DNA from: Pseudomonas sp. Q1-7
GTDB lineage: Bacteria; Pseudomonadota; Gammaproteobacteria; Pseudomonadales; Pseudomonadaceae
Direction of reading: 5' to 3'
NCBI RefSeq assembly: GCF_028010285.1
Contig: NZ_CP116304.1
Location: forward strand, 261,501-325,500
Length of the DNA stretch: 64,000 bases
The notes under the pieces are model-generated. The model was given only the letters and a program-made list of their open reading frames with translations. It was not told where the DNA came from and did no database searches. The position numbers and the translations under genes were made by a program. Within the stretch, counting starts at the first letter, position 1, and every line of letters begins with the position of its first letter. Below are positions 47,258-55,757 of the stretch, one piece after another.

Positions 47258-48649
47258 ATGACCAACGCTGCCCTGATCGAAGAGCTGAAGACCCTGGTTG
47301 AGCCCGGCAAGATCCTGACCGACGCTGCGTCCCTGGAGGCGTACGGCAAGGACTGGACCAAGCATTTCGCCCCCGCGCCCAGCGCCATCGTCTTCCCCAA
47401 GAGCATCGAGCAGGTGCAGGCCATCGTTCGCTGGGCCAACCAGCACAAGGTGGCGCTGGTCCCCTCCGGCGGCCGTACCGGCCTCTCCGCCGCCGCCGTG
47501 GCGGCCAATGGCGAGGTGGTTGTCGCCTTCGACTACATGAATCAGATCCTCGAATTCAACGAATTCGACCGCACCGTGGTTTGCCAGCCGGGCGTGGTCA
47601 CTGAGCAGCTGCAGAATTTCGCCGAGGAAAAGGGCTTGTACTACCCGGTGGACTTCGCGTCCGCCGGCTCCAGCCAGCTTGGCGGCAACATCGGCACCAA
47701 TGCCGGTGGGATCAAGGTGATTCGCTACGGCATGACCCGTAACTGGGTAGCCGGTCTGAAAGTGGTCACTGGTGCCGGCGACCTGCTGGAGCTGAACCGC
47801 GACCTGATCAAGAACGCGACCGGCTACGACATGCGCCAACTGTTCATCGGCGCCGAGGGCACCCTGGGCTTCGTGGTGGAAGCCACCATGCGCCTGGACC
47901 GTGCCCCGAAGAACCTCACCGCCATGGTCCTCGGCTCGCCCGACCTGGACTCCATCATGCCGGTGCTGCATGCCTTCCAGAGCAAGCTGGATCTCACCGC
48001 CTTCGAATTCTTCTCCGACAAGGCCATGGCCAAGGTCCTGGCCCGTGGCGACGTGCCGGCGCCCTTCGAGACCGAATGCCCCTTCTACGCGCTGCTGGAG
48101 TTCGAGGCCGCGTCGGAAGAGATCGCCAACGATGCCCTGGCCACCTTCGAGCATTGCGTCGAGCAGGGCTGGGTGCTGGACGGCGTGATGAGCCAGAGCG
48201 AACAGCAGCTGCAGAACCTGTGGAAACTGCGCGAGTACATCTCCGAGACCATCTCCCACTGGACGCCGTACAAGAACGACATCTCGGTCACCGTCTCCAA
48301 GGTGCCGGCGTTCCTGCACGACATCGACGCCATCGTCGAAGCCAACTACCCGGACTTCGAAGTGGTCTGGTTCGGCCACATCGGCGACGGCAACCTGCAC
48401 CTGAACATCCTCAAGCCGGACAACCTGTCCAAGGACGAGTTCTTCGCCAAGTGCGCCACTGTGAACAAGTGGGTGTTCGAGACCGTGCAGAAGTACAACG
48501 GCTCCATTTCCGCCGAGCATGGCGTGGGCATGACCAAGCGTGACTACCTCGGCTACAGCCGCTCGGAGCCGGAGATCGCGGTGATGAAGGCGATCAAGGC
48601 GGTGTTCGATCCCAACGGCATCATGAACCCCGGAAAGATTTTCAGTTGA
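47258..48649 (+). CDS. D-2-hydroxyglutarate dehydrogenase (FAD-linked)
   Basis: A 463-residue FAD_binding_4/FAD-oxidase-C enzyme from MTNAALIEELK at 47258; an ATG 24 bp earlier (47234) is also open and has AGGG upstream, so the start is uncertain. PSGGRTGLSAAAVA and SSQLGGNIGTNAGGIKVIRYG bind FAD; the C-terminal FGHIGDGNLHLNI and SAEHGVGMTKRDYL are the metal/active-site motifs. It oxidises D-2-hydroxyglutarate and passes electrons to the ETF or respiratory chain, which pulls the SerA reaction forward, as shown for the P. stutzeri pair. Confidence 0.92.
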   Translation: MTNAALIEELKTLVEPGKILTDAASLEAYGKDWTKHFAPAPSAIVFPKSIEQVQAIVRWANQHKVALVPSGGRTGLSAAAVAANGEVVVAFDYMNQILEFNEFDRTVVCQPGVVTEQLQNFAEEKGLYYPVDFASAGSSQLGGNIGTNAGGIKVIRYGMTRNWVAGLKVVTGAGDLLELNRDLIKNATGYDMRQLFIGAEGTLGFVVEATMRLDRAPKNLTAMVLGSPDLDSIMPVLHAFQSKLDLTAFEFFSDKAMAKVLARGDVPAPFETECPFYALLEFEAASEEIANDALATFEHCVEQGWVLDGVMSQSEQQLQNLWKLREYISETISHWTPYKNDISVTVSKVPAFLHDIDAIVEANYPDFEVVWFGHIGDGNLHLNILKPDNLSKDEFFAKCATVNKWVFETVQKYNGSISAEHGVGMTKRDYLGYSRSEPEIAVMKAIKAVFDPNGIMNPGKIFS

Positions 48650-48711
48650 GCAGGCAGGAGGTGGAGCGATCCACCGCCTGTTTCGTATGGACACCGTTCA
48701 GGAGTCGGTCA

Positions 48712-49377
48712 ATGAGCTACCAGCATCAGTACGTCGATGGCACCCCCATACATTTTTCCCTGGGCAAGGTGGTCTGCGTCGGCCGCAACTACGCCGAACA
48801 CGCCCGGGAACTGAACAACCCCGTGCCCACCGAGCCGCTGCTGTTCATCAAGCCGGGGTCCTGCGTGGTGCCGCTGGCCGGCGGCTTCAGCATTCCCCGG
48901 GATCGCGGCGCGGTGCACTACGAAGCGGAAATCGCCGTGCTGATCGGCAAGCCGCTGTCCCGCCATCCCGATGAAGAGGAAGTGCGCGACGCCATCTCCG
49001 GTTTCGCCCCGGCCCTGGACCTGACCCTGCGCGACGTGCAGGCGAAGCTGAAGGAAAAGGGGCTGCCCTGGGAAATCGCCAAGTCCTTCGATGGTGCCTG
49101 CGTGCTGGCGCCCTTCGTGCCGGGCGATGCGCCCGAACAACTGGACGACATCGGCATCCGCCTGACCATCAATGGTGAAATCCGCCAGGACGGCAACAGC
49201 CGCGACATGCTCAACCCCATCCTGCCGCTGATCCGGCACATGGCCGGGCATTTCAGCCTGCAGCCGGGCGATGTGATCCTCACCGGCACCCCCGTGGGTG
49301 TCGGCCCGCTGAACCCGGGCGACGAACTGGTGCTGGAGCTGGTGGGGCACAGCGCTTTCGACAGCCGGGTCATCTGA
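48712..49377 (+). CDS. Fumarylacetoacetate hydrolase family protein
   Basis: A 221-residue FAH-fold protein with the acidic metal-binding triad in HYEAEIAVLIGK and the later DLTLRD segment; VCVGRNYAEHARE and TGTPVGVGPLNPGD are signatures of the YcgM/oxaloacetate decarboxylase-like group. The start at 48712 has AGGAG 7 bases upstream; an earlier frame into the dehydrogenase gene is not used. It probably acts as an acylpyruvase or oxaloacetate tautomerase/decarboxylase; the substrate is not decided by sequence. Confidence 0.87.
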   Translation: MSYQHQYVDGTPIHFSLGKVVCVGRNYAEHARELNNPVPTEPLLFIKPGSCVVPLAGGFSIPRDRGAVHYEAEIAVLIGKPLSRHPDEEEVRDAISGFAPALDLTLRDVQAKLKEKGLPWEIAKSFDGACVLAPFVPGDAPEQLDDIGIRLTINGEIRQDGNSRDMLNPILPLIRHMAGHFSLQPGDVILTGTPVGVGPLNPGDELVLELVGHSAFDSRVI

Positions 49378-49462
49378 TCCGGCCGACCGGCGGCGGGGGG
49401 TTCACGGAACTTTAACCGGCATATGGCTTTCTCTTGGCGACCTCATCGCCGAGTAGTACCCG

Positions 49463-50395
49463 ATGCCTTTCCGTTTCCCGCCGTTCATCCGCCGCCGCCG
49501 GCTGATGTTGGGACTGGTTGCCGCCCTGGCCGGCACCGCCGCGCTTACCCGTTACATGCACTGGGACGACCGTGCCCTAGTCTGGCTGGGCGAGCAGCAG
49601 CTGAGCCAGGCGCAGCGCGCCGCCAGCATCTGGCTGCCGGGCTACAAGGCCGTGCTGCAGGGCAAGCCCCTGGCGGGCCTGGAAGAAGACGAAACCTCCG
49701 ACCTGGCCTACAACCCGGTCACCGGCACCCTGTTCACCGTCACCGGCAAGTCGCCGACCCTGGTAGAGCTGAGCCGCGACGGTGAGGTGCTGCGCAAGAT
49801 TCCGCTGAATGGCTTCTCCAATCCCGAAGGCGTGGCCGTGCTGGAGCACGGCCATGTGGCGGTGACCGACGAGCGCCGCCGCACCTTGTCGATCTTCGAG
49901 CTGGACTCGCAAACCCGTGAGCTGAACGCCGGCAGCACGCCGGAGTTCGACCTGGGCTTTCCCGATTCGGGCAACAAGGGCTTCGAAGGCATCGCCTGGG
50001 ACCCGGCCAAGGGGCGGCTGATCCTCGGCAAGGAACGTGGCCCGGTCGCCCTGTTCAGCCTCGGCAGCGACGGCAACGAGGCGCTGGACGAAGGACTGCA
50101 CCCCCTGCCCAGCTATGGCCTGGGCATGCGGAACCTGTCCGCCCTCAGCATCGACCCGCGCACCGGCCACCTGCTGGTGCTCTCCGCCCAGTCCAACCTG
50201 CTGCTGGAACTGGACGAACAGGGCGAGCCGATCAGCTTCATCAGCCTGCTCGGCGGCATGAACGGTCTGGAGCGTCGTATTCCCCGTGCCGAAGGCGTGG
50301 CCATGGACGAGCGCGGCGATATCTACGTGGTCAGCGAGCCGAACCTGTTCTACGTGTTCCGCAAGGAACGGGCGGCCAGCGTCGACAAGGGCTGA
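49463..50395 (+). CDS. SdiA-regulated-domain beta-propeller protein (PA0319-like)
   Basis: A 310-residue protein with an N-terminal hydrophobic anchor (about residues 12-30) and a propeller domain with repeated blades: YNPVTGTLFTVTGKSPTLVEL, GFSNPEGVAVLEHGHVAVTDE, NKGFEGIAWDPAKGRLILG, and PRAEGVAMDERGDIYVVSEPNLFYVF. It is a paralogue of the gene at 59087-60010 (carP-like). It is probably periplasmic. The function of this copy is unknown. It lies 102 bp upstream of carO in the same direction. Confidence 0.85.
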   Translation: MPFRFPPFIRRRRLMLGLVAALAGTAALTRYMHWDDRALVWLGEQQLSQAQRAASIWLPGYKAVLQGKPLAGLEEDETSDLAYNPVTGTLFTVTGKSPTLVELSRDGEVLRKIPLNGFSNPEGVAVLEHGHVAVTDERRRTLSIFELDSQTRELNAGSTPEFDLGFPDSGNKGFEGIAWDPAKGRLILGKERGPVALFSLGSDGNEALDEGLHPLPSYGLGMRNLSALSIDPRTGHLLVLSAQSNLLLELDEQGEPISFISLLGGMNGLERRIPRAEGVAMDERGDIYVVSEPNLFYVFRKERAASVDKG

Positions 50396-50411
50396 TGCTT
50401 CGATGGGGCGG

Positions 50412-50449
50412 TTAAGCTTCGCTTAAGGCGCTTTTAAGCCTCGATTCAG
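50412..50449 (+). promoter_or_regulatory. BqsR/CarR-type site array upstream of carO
   Basis: TTAAG occurs at 50412, 50423 and 50434, each separated by 6 bp, and a TTCAG follows at 50445 in the same 11-bp phase. TTAAG-N6-TTAAG is the described BqsR binding site of P. aeruginosa. A -10-like TAGCCT starts at 50460, so the array overlaps the -35 position. Confidence 0.8.
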
Positions 50450-50497
50450 CCAGCGGCCCTAGCCTGATCCCATCAACCACACAACGGGATCACCACC

Positions 50498-50845
50498 ATG
50501 AAAGCCCACTACCTCGCCCTGCTGGCCGCCCCTCTGTTCTCCACTGCCGTCCTGGCCAGCAGCTACACCGGCCCCGGCGCCACCGCCCAGATCAACACCG
50601 TCGCCGCTGCCCTGGAAGCCGCCGACGATGCGCCGGTGGTGCTGCAAGGGCAGATCGTTCGCCGCATCAAGGGCGATATCTATGAGTTCAAGGACGCCAC
50701 CGGCACCATGAAGGTGGAAATCGACGACGAAGACTGGCCGCCCCAGAGCATTGGCGAGAAGGACACCGTCAAGCTGACTGGCGAAGTGGATCGCGACCTG
50801 ATGGGCCGCGAAGTGGATGTGGAGTTTGTCGAGCGGGTGAACTGA
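50498..50845 (+). CDS. carO: Periplasmic OB-fold (YgiW/BOF) protein, CarO-like
   Basis: A 115-residue protein with a signal peptide (about residues 1-20) and a BOF domain: DDAPVVLQGQIVRRIKGDIYEF, ATGTMKVEIDDEDWPPQ and DTVKLTGEVDRDLMGREVDVEFV. CarO (PA0320) of P. aeruginosa is a calcium-induced OB-fold protein under the two-component system CarSR/BqsSR. The matching TTAAG array upstream and the neighbouring PA0319- and PA0321-like genes support this assignment. Confidence 0.87.
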   Translation: MKAHYLALLAAPLFSTAVLASSYTGPGATAQINTVAAALEAADDAPVVLQGQIVRRIKGDIYEFKDATGTMKVEIDDEDWPPQSIGEKDTVKLTGEVDRDLMGREVDVEFVERVN

Positions 50846-50862
50846 GTTAGTGCGACAAACCC

Positions 50863-50890
50863 TGTGGGGGCGAATGAATTCGCCCCCACA
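50863..50890. repeat. REP-like perfect hairpin between carO and aphB
   Basis: Twelve-bp perfect arms TGTGGGGGCGAA/TTCGCCCCCACA surround TGAA. It lies between convergent genes, 17 bp after the carO stop. The core matches elements at 30726-30821 and 57901-57920. Confidence 0.9.
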
Positions 50891-50912
50891 TGCATCGGGC
50901 TCTCGGCTGGGG

Positions 50913-51944
50913 TCACGCCACGCTGTCGAACCCCTGCAACACGTTGATTGCGTTGATGCCGATTTCCTCCACCGCATAACCCCCCTCCATCACGAAGAGC
51001 GTCTGCAGGCCGAGCTTGCCGATGATCTCGCCCATACGCAGGTAGTCCGGGCTGTCCAGCTTGAACTGCGAGATGGGGTCCTCCTTGAAGGTATCCACCC
51101 CCAGCGACACCACCAGCGCGTCCGGTGCGTATTCGGCGATCCGCCGGCAGGCGTCGGCGAGCGCCAGGCTCCACACCGACCAGTCGCTGCCCGAGGCCAG
51201 TGGGTAATTGAAGTTGAATCCCTCGCCCACACCCAATCCTTTCTCGTCGGCGAAGCCGAGGTAGTAGGGGTACTCGAAGCGCGGATCGCCGTGGATCGAG
51301 GTGAACAGCACATCGGCGCGGTCGTAGAAAATGTCCTGGGTGCCGTTGCCGTGGTGGTAGTCCACATCCAGCACGGCGATCCGTTTCGCCCCCGCGTCTA
51401 GCATCGCCTGCACGGCGATGGCCGCGTTGTTCAGGTAGCAGTAGCCGCCCATGTAGTCGGCGGCGGCGTGGTGGCCCGGCGGGCGGCAGAGGGAGAAGAT
51501 GCCGCGCGCGCCCTTGCGCAGTTCGGCCTGACCGGTGAGGGCGACGTTGGCCGAGCTGGTGATGGCCTGCCAGGTGCCGGCGGTGATCGGCGCGCCGGCG
51601 TCGAAGGAGTAGTAGCCGAGGCGGCCGTCGATATCGGTGGGCTCCACCTGGCGCAGGCGCCGGGTCGGCCAGGCGATGGGCAACATGTCGTGGCTGCGGC
51701 CCTTGGCCTGCCAATCACTCCAGGCATTCCGGAGAAAGTTGACGAAGCCTTCGCTGTGCACCCGCAGGATGGGTGACAGACCGAAGTCGGTGGGCGCCTG
51801 GATGGCGCCCAGCTTCACCGCCTTGGCGCGGTCCAGCACCATGTCGGCGCGGCTGGGCTTCTCGAAACAGGGGGTGAACTGGCCACCGATCAGCTCGTGC
51901 TTGCCGTGGTGCAGGTGGTGGTCATCGGTGTAGATCGTCAGCAT
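50913..51944 (-). CDS. aphB: Acetylpolyamine amidohydrolase AphB (histone deacetylase family)
   Basis: A 343-residue zinc deacetylase of the HDAC superfamily with PGHHAA (catalytic His pair), LDVDYHHGNGTQDIFYD and TSIHGDPRFEYPYYLGF (zinc Asp/His ligands) and GVDTFKEDP. AphB (PA0321) deacetylates acetylcadaverine and acetylputrescine. It lies 33 bp downstream of the APC permease gene on the same strand, so uptake and deacetylation are likely cotranscribed. Confidence 0.88.
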   Translation of the reverse strand: MLTIYTDDHHLHHGKHELIGGQFTPCFEKPSRADMVLDRAKAVKLGAIQAPTDFGLSPILRVHSEGFVNFLRNAWSDWQAKGRSHDMLPIAWPTRRLRQVEPTDIDGRLGYYSFDAGAPITAGTWQAITSSANVALTGQAELRKGARGIFSLCRPPGHHAAADYMGGYCYLNNAAIAVQAMLDAGAKRIAVLDVDYHHGNGTQDIFYDRADVLFTSIHGDPRFEYPYYLGFADEKGLGVGEGFNFNYPLASGSDWSVWSLALADACRRIAEYAPDALVVSLGVDTFKEDPISQFKLDSPDYLRMGEIIGKLGLQTLFVMEGGYAVEEIGINAINVLQGFDSVA

Positions 51945-51977
51945 CGGCGTCTCCTTGCGGCTAGCGCATTATCGGGT

Positions 51978-53369
51978 TCATTCGTGCTCGGAAAACTGCA
52001 CGTGCGGCGCGGGGCGACGGAAACCGCCGGTCTGCACGGCAAGGTAGGCCAGGCCGACGGCGAACCAGCCCAGGCCGATGGCCAGGGTCAGGGCCGACAG
52101 GCTGGTCCAGAGCCAGGCGATCAGGGCGAAGCCGATCAGCGGGACCAGGCCGTAGCGCAGCAGGTCGGCACCGGTTCGAGGGCGGCCGTCGAACAGGTAG
52201 GTGCGGATCACCGCCAGGTTCACCGCGGAGAAGGCCACAAGGGCACCGAAGCTGATCATCGAGGCCAGGGTGGCGAGGTCGATGGTCACCGCCAGCAGCG
52301 ATACCAGGGAGACGATCAGGATGGCGGCGGTGGGCGTCTGGAAGCGCGCGGACAGGGTGCCGAACAGGCGACGCGGCAGGATGCCGTCGCGGCCCATGCT
52401 GTAGAGAATGCGCGCAACCGAGGCCTGGGACGCCAGGGCCGAGCCGGCGGCGCCGGCCACATAGGTGGCGGTGAAGAAGGCCGCGAGGAACTGGCCGCCG
52501 GCCTGCAGCATCACTTCGTTGGCGGCGGCGTCCACGTCCTGGAAGCGGCTTCCCGGAAACACCAGTTGGGCGATCAGGGCGAGGACGAAGAACAGCACGC
52601 CGGCGCTGAGGGTGGTGATGACGATGGCGCGCGGGATGTCGCGTTTCGGGTCGCGGGCCTCCTCGGCCAGGGTGGAGACTGCGTCGAAGCCGAGGAAGGA
52701 CAGGCAGAGCACCGCCGCACCGGCCATCAGCGGCGCCAGGCCGGGCTGGCTGCCGTCGCCGATGAAGGGGGCGCTGAAGTCGATGGGCGCACCCATGAGG
52801 CTTTTTCCGGCCATGGCCAGGAAGACCGCGACGAACACCAGTTGGGCAATGACGATCAGGTTGCTCATGCCCGATACCGAGCTGATGCCCAACACGTTGA
52901 GCACTGTCACCAGGCCGATGGCGCCCACCACGAAGACCCAGGCCGGCACTTCGGGGAAGGCGATGTTGAGGAAGAGGCCGATCACCAGGTAATTGATCAT
53001 CGGCAGGAACAGGTAATCCAGCAGCAGCGACCAGCCGGCGAGAAAGCCCACGCCGGGGCCGAAACTCAGGCTGGTATAGGAATAGGCCGAACCGGCAATG
53101 GGATAGCGGCGCACCATGTAGCTGTAGGACAGGGCGGTGAAGATCATCGCCAGCAGGGTCACCACGTAGGCCAGGGCGGTGCGGCCGCCGGTCATTTCGG
53201 TGACTACGCCGTAGGTGGTGAAGATGGTCAGCGGCACCATGTAGACCAGGCCGAAGAACACCAGGGCGGGCAGCCCGAGGATTCGCCTGAGGGCCGTGCC
53301 CTGGGCGCTGTGGGCGTAGTCGCTGGGCAGCCCGGTGCGGGTGTCGAGGCTGGCGGAAGGGATAGTCAT
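51978..53369 (-). CDS. APC-superfamily amino acid/polyamine permease
   Basis: A 463-residue transporter with about 12 membrane helices. The start MTIPSASL at 53369 has a GGAGAG 7 bases upstream; the frame stays open to 53579 but the extra 70 residues are Pro/Arg-rich and not APC-like. GLVYMVPLTIFTTYG and AGSAYSYTSLSFGPGVGFLAGW are APC signatures. The PuuP/putrescine importer branch is favoured by its linkage to aphB and the polyamine ABC genes. The substrate is inferred. Confidence 0.83.
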   Translation of the reverse strand: MTIPSASLDTRTGLPSDYAHSAQGTALRRILGLPALVFFGLVYMVPLTIFTTYGVVTEMTGGRTALAYVVTLLAMIFTALSYSYMVRRYPIAGSAYSYTSLSFGPGVGFLAGWSLLLDYLFLPMINYLVIGLFLNIAFPEVPAWVFVVGAIGLVTVLNVLGISSVSGMSNLIVIAQLVFVAVFLAMAGKSLMGAPIDFSAPFIGDGSQPGLAPLMAGAAVLCLSFLGFDAVSTLAEEARDPKRDIPRAIVITTLSAGVLFFVLALIAQLVFPGSRFQDVDAAANEVMLQAGGQFLAAFFTATYVAGAAGSALASQASVARILYSMGRDGILPRRLFGTLSARFQTPTAAILIVSLVSLLAVTIDLATLASMISFGALVAFSAVNLAVIRTYLFDGRPRTGADLLRYGLVPLIGFALIAWLWTSLSALTLAIGLGWFAVGLAYLAVQTGGFRRPAPHVQFSEHE

Positions 53370-53631
53370 TGTTCTTCTCTCCAAGGCTTTACTGAGCGCC
53401 GCTGGGCGGCGCCTGGGTCGCGGTGCGGGCGATCCATGCAGGTGCGAGGCCGGGTCCGTTGCGCATCCGGCGGTGCGCGGGCAGTCAGTAAGGGGAGGGG
53501 CGAGGTATCGGTGGGACGGTGGAGGCGAAGGCGGTGCGGATCGAAAGTGCGCGGGACATCGTCGTTTCTCTCTAGCCATTGTTCTTGTTGAATCGGCGCC
53601 TGCTGTGGGCGCCTGCTAGTCGCATGCCGTT

Positions 53632-53678
53632 CGATTCTGTCAGCGACGCACCGGGGGCATAACCCTGCAAAGGGTCAA
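53632..53678 (-). promoter_or_regulatory. Shared polyamine-operon box, permease-aphB copy
   Basis: On the minus strand TTGACC (53678-53673) is followed after 28 bp by GCTGACAGAATCG (53644-53632). The identical 13-mer with TTGACC 29 bp ahead is found upstream of the ABC operon (57790-57837). Confidence 0.6.
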
Positions 53679-53813
53679 TAAGGGATCGAGATGGCCAACT
53701 TGCATGGCCGTGTGGAATGGTTTGAATGCGCTCGCCGGTAGGTTGGTGCGGGCCACGCTGGTCCGAGCTTGCGAGGCCCAACGAGCAGATGTCGGACCCG
53801 CCGCGCGTGGTGC

Positions 53814-53884
53814 GTAGGATGGGTGCAGCTTGCGAACCCCATCACCTTCGTCGATGGGGTTCGCTTCGCTCTACGCCATCCTAC
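53814..53884. repeat. Long hairpin after the polyamine ABC operon
   Basis: Left arm from GTAGGATGG to GAACCCCATC and right arm from GATGGGGTTC to CCATCCTAC pair over about 30 bp with a few mismatches. It begins 12 bp beyond the binding-protein stop and may stabilise or end the transcript. Confidence 0.75.
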
Positions 53885-53895
53885 GGTCCTTGCTT

Positions 53896-54939
53896 TTACT
53901 TCTTGAGCTTGGTCCACACCTTGCTGCGCAGGGACAGGGCTTTTGGCGAGCAGAGCTTGAAGGTGCGCAGGCGGTCCAGCTTGTCCTGCGGGGTGTTGAT
54001 GGCCGGGTCGTCGAACAGCGCCTGCTCCATGAACTTGTCCGAGCCTTCCACGGCGTTGTTGTACTTGGCGAAGTTGGAGGCGGCGGCGATGTTTTCCGGC
54101 TGCATCATCCAGTTGATGAAGACGTGGGCCTCTTCCACGTTCACCGCGTCCTTGGGGATCACGAAGTTGTCGATGAAGACATGGATGCCTTCCTGCGGAT
54201 AGACGTAGACCAGGCTGTCGCGCTGGGCGTGGGCGCGGTGGAAGGCGCCGTTCCACTGCATGTGCATGGCGACTTCGCCGGCGGCCATGCGCTCGATGGT
54301 GCCGTCGCTGTTGTACATGGCCAGCAGCGGCTTCTGCGCCAGCAGCAGGTCCTGGATCTTCTTCGCGTCCTTCGGGTCCTCGGTGCACTGGTCGATGGAC
54401 AGGTAGTGGGAGGCGGCGATGTACAGGTCTTCGATCGAGTTCAGCGCCACCGCCTTGCCCTTCAGTTCGGCCGGCGGCTCGAAGAAGGGCTTCCAGCTTT
54501 CATCCAGCTTGCCGCCGGGCACCTGCTGGCTGTCGTAGCTGTAGCCGGTGGTGCCCCAGAGATAGGGCACGCTGTAGTCGTGGCCGGGGTCGAAGTCGAG
54601 GGTCTGGAAGTTGGCCTTGAGGTTCTTCAGGTTGGGCAGCTTGGACTTGTCGAACTTCTGCAGCAGCCCGTCGCCGGCCATGATCTGGATGAAGCTGTCC
54701 GACGGCACCACCACGTCGTAGGCGCCGCCGCCGGCCTTGAGCTTGGCCAGCAGGGTCTCGTTGCTGTCGTACGCGTCCAGGGTGGCCTTGATCCCGGTGT
54801 CCTGCTCGAACTTCTTCAGGAGTTCCGGTGGGTAATAGTCCGACCAGTTGGCGAAGTGCAGGGTGCCTGCGGCCTGGGCGGAACCGGCCAGGCCGGTGGC
54901 GAGCAGGAGGGCGAGGGCAAGCGGGGTACGACGGGTCAT
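53896..54939 (-). CDS. Spermidine/putrescine ABC transporter binding protein (PotF/SpuD-like)
   Basis: A 347-residue periplasmic protein from MTRRTPLALALLL, with a signal peptide cut near AQAAGT. FANWSDYYPPELLKKFEQDTGIK, YDVVVPSDSFI, LWGTTGYSYD and NVEEAHVFINWMMQPEN are the PotF/PotD-family segments. It is the last gene of the minus-strand order ATPase, permease, permease, binding protein, with 29 bp from the permease. Which polyamine it binds is not readable. Confidence 0.92.
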   Translation of the reverse strand: MTRRTPLALALLLATGLAGSAQAAGTLHFANWSDYYPPELLKKFEQDTGIKATLDAYDSNETLLAKLKAGGGAYDVVVPSDSFIQIMAGDGLLQKFDKSKLPNLKNLKANFQTLDFDPGHDYSVPYLWGTTGYSYDSQQVPGGKLDESWKPFFEPPAELKGKAVALNSIEDLYIAASHYLSIDQCTEDPKDAKKIQDLLLAQKPLLAMYNSDGTIERMAAGEVAMHMQWNGAFHRAHAQRDSLVYVYPQEGIHVFIDNFVIPKDAVNVEEAHVFINWMMQPENIAAASNFAKYNNAVEGSDKFMEQALFDDPAINTPQDKLDRLRTFKLCSPKALSLRSKVWTKLKK

Positions 54940-54968
54940 GGTCAAGCTCCTTGCGGGTCGTGGACGGG

Positions 54969-55757
54969 TCAGCGCTTGCGCTGCCCGACGTAGTAGGACA
55001 ATGCAACGAAAGCTATGGAAATCACGAGGATGATCGAGGAAATGGCGTTGATCTTCGGCGAGATACCCATCCGTATCGAACTGAAGATGTACACCGGCAA
55101 GGTGGTGGCGCCGGCCCCGGCGACGAAGTAGGTGATGACGAAGTCGTCCATGGAGATGATGAAGGCCAGCATCGCCCCGGAGAGGATGCCGGGCATCAGC
55201 AGCGGGAAGGTCACCTTCCAGAAGGCCTTCCAGGGCGAGGCGTAGAGGTCGGCGGCGGCCTCCGCCAGGCGTGGGTCCATGCCTTCCAGGCGGGCGCGGA
55301 TCGGCAGGTAGGCGAAGGGAATGCAGAACACCACGTGGGCGATGAGGATGGTGAACAGCGACAGCTTGAGGCCGATGAAGGCGAAGAACATCAGGGTGGC
55401 GACCGCCGTGACGATCTCCGGCACCAGCAGCGGCAGGCCGAGCACCCCGCTCATCAGCGTCTGCCCGCGGAAAGCGCGGCCGCGCATGCCGAGGGCCGCC
55501 AGGGTGGCCAGCGCGGTGGCGATCAGGGTGGCGAAGGTGGCGACGATCAGCGAGTTCTTCGCCGCGCGGACAATTTCCGGGTCGTTGGCCACCACCGAGT
55601 ACCACTTGAGGCTGAAGCTTTCCCAGATGGTCGCCGACTGGCCGCCATTGAAGCTCAGCGCCACCAGCACCAGGATCGGCACGTAGAGGAAGGCGAAGAA
55701 TAGCCAGGCGGTGGGGCGTACCCCGGTGAAGCGCCAGAGCGGGTTGCGCATGTTCAT
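54969..55757 (-). CDS. Polyamine ABC transporter permease (PotI-like)
   Basis: A 262-residue inner-membrane permease with about six helices and the EAA loop GMDPRLAEAAADLYASPWKAFWKVTFPLLMPG typical of ABC importers. It overlaps the other permease gene by 4 bp. It is the second membrane subunit of the transporter. Confidence 0.92.
   Translation of the reverse strand: MNMRNPLWRFTGVRPTAWLFFAFLYVPILVLVALSFNGGQSATIWESFSLKWYSVVANDPEIVRAAKNSLIVATFATLIATALATLAALGMRGRAFRGQTLMSGVLGLPLLVPEIVTAVATLMFFAFIGLKLSLFTILIAHVVFCIPFAYLPIRARLEGMDPRLAEAAADLYASPWKAFWKVTFPLLMPGILSGAMLAFIISMDDFVITYFVAGAGATTLPVYIFSSIRMGISPKINAISSIILVISIAFVALSYYVGQRKR

Larger units (their letters stand above)
53370..53895. other. Intergenic region with permease leader, regulatory boxes and palindromes
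   Basis: No supported gene lies here. The region carries the 13-mer and TTGACC boxes at 53632-53678 that are also found upstream of the ABC operon. An imperfect pseudomonad repeat lies around 53738-53785 and a long hairpin at 53814-53884. Confidence 0.6.

Noticed and set aside
49401-49427. A possible BqsR-type site (TTCAC-N6-TTAAC) before the first propeller gene
   Set aside because: Neither half-site matches TTAAG and the third position in phase does not fit, so it is not listed as a site.
51978-53579. An N-terminally extended APC permease starting at 53579
   Set aside because: The extra 70 residues are Pro/Arg-rich and unlike APC proteins, and the ATG at 53369 has a good ribosome binding site.
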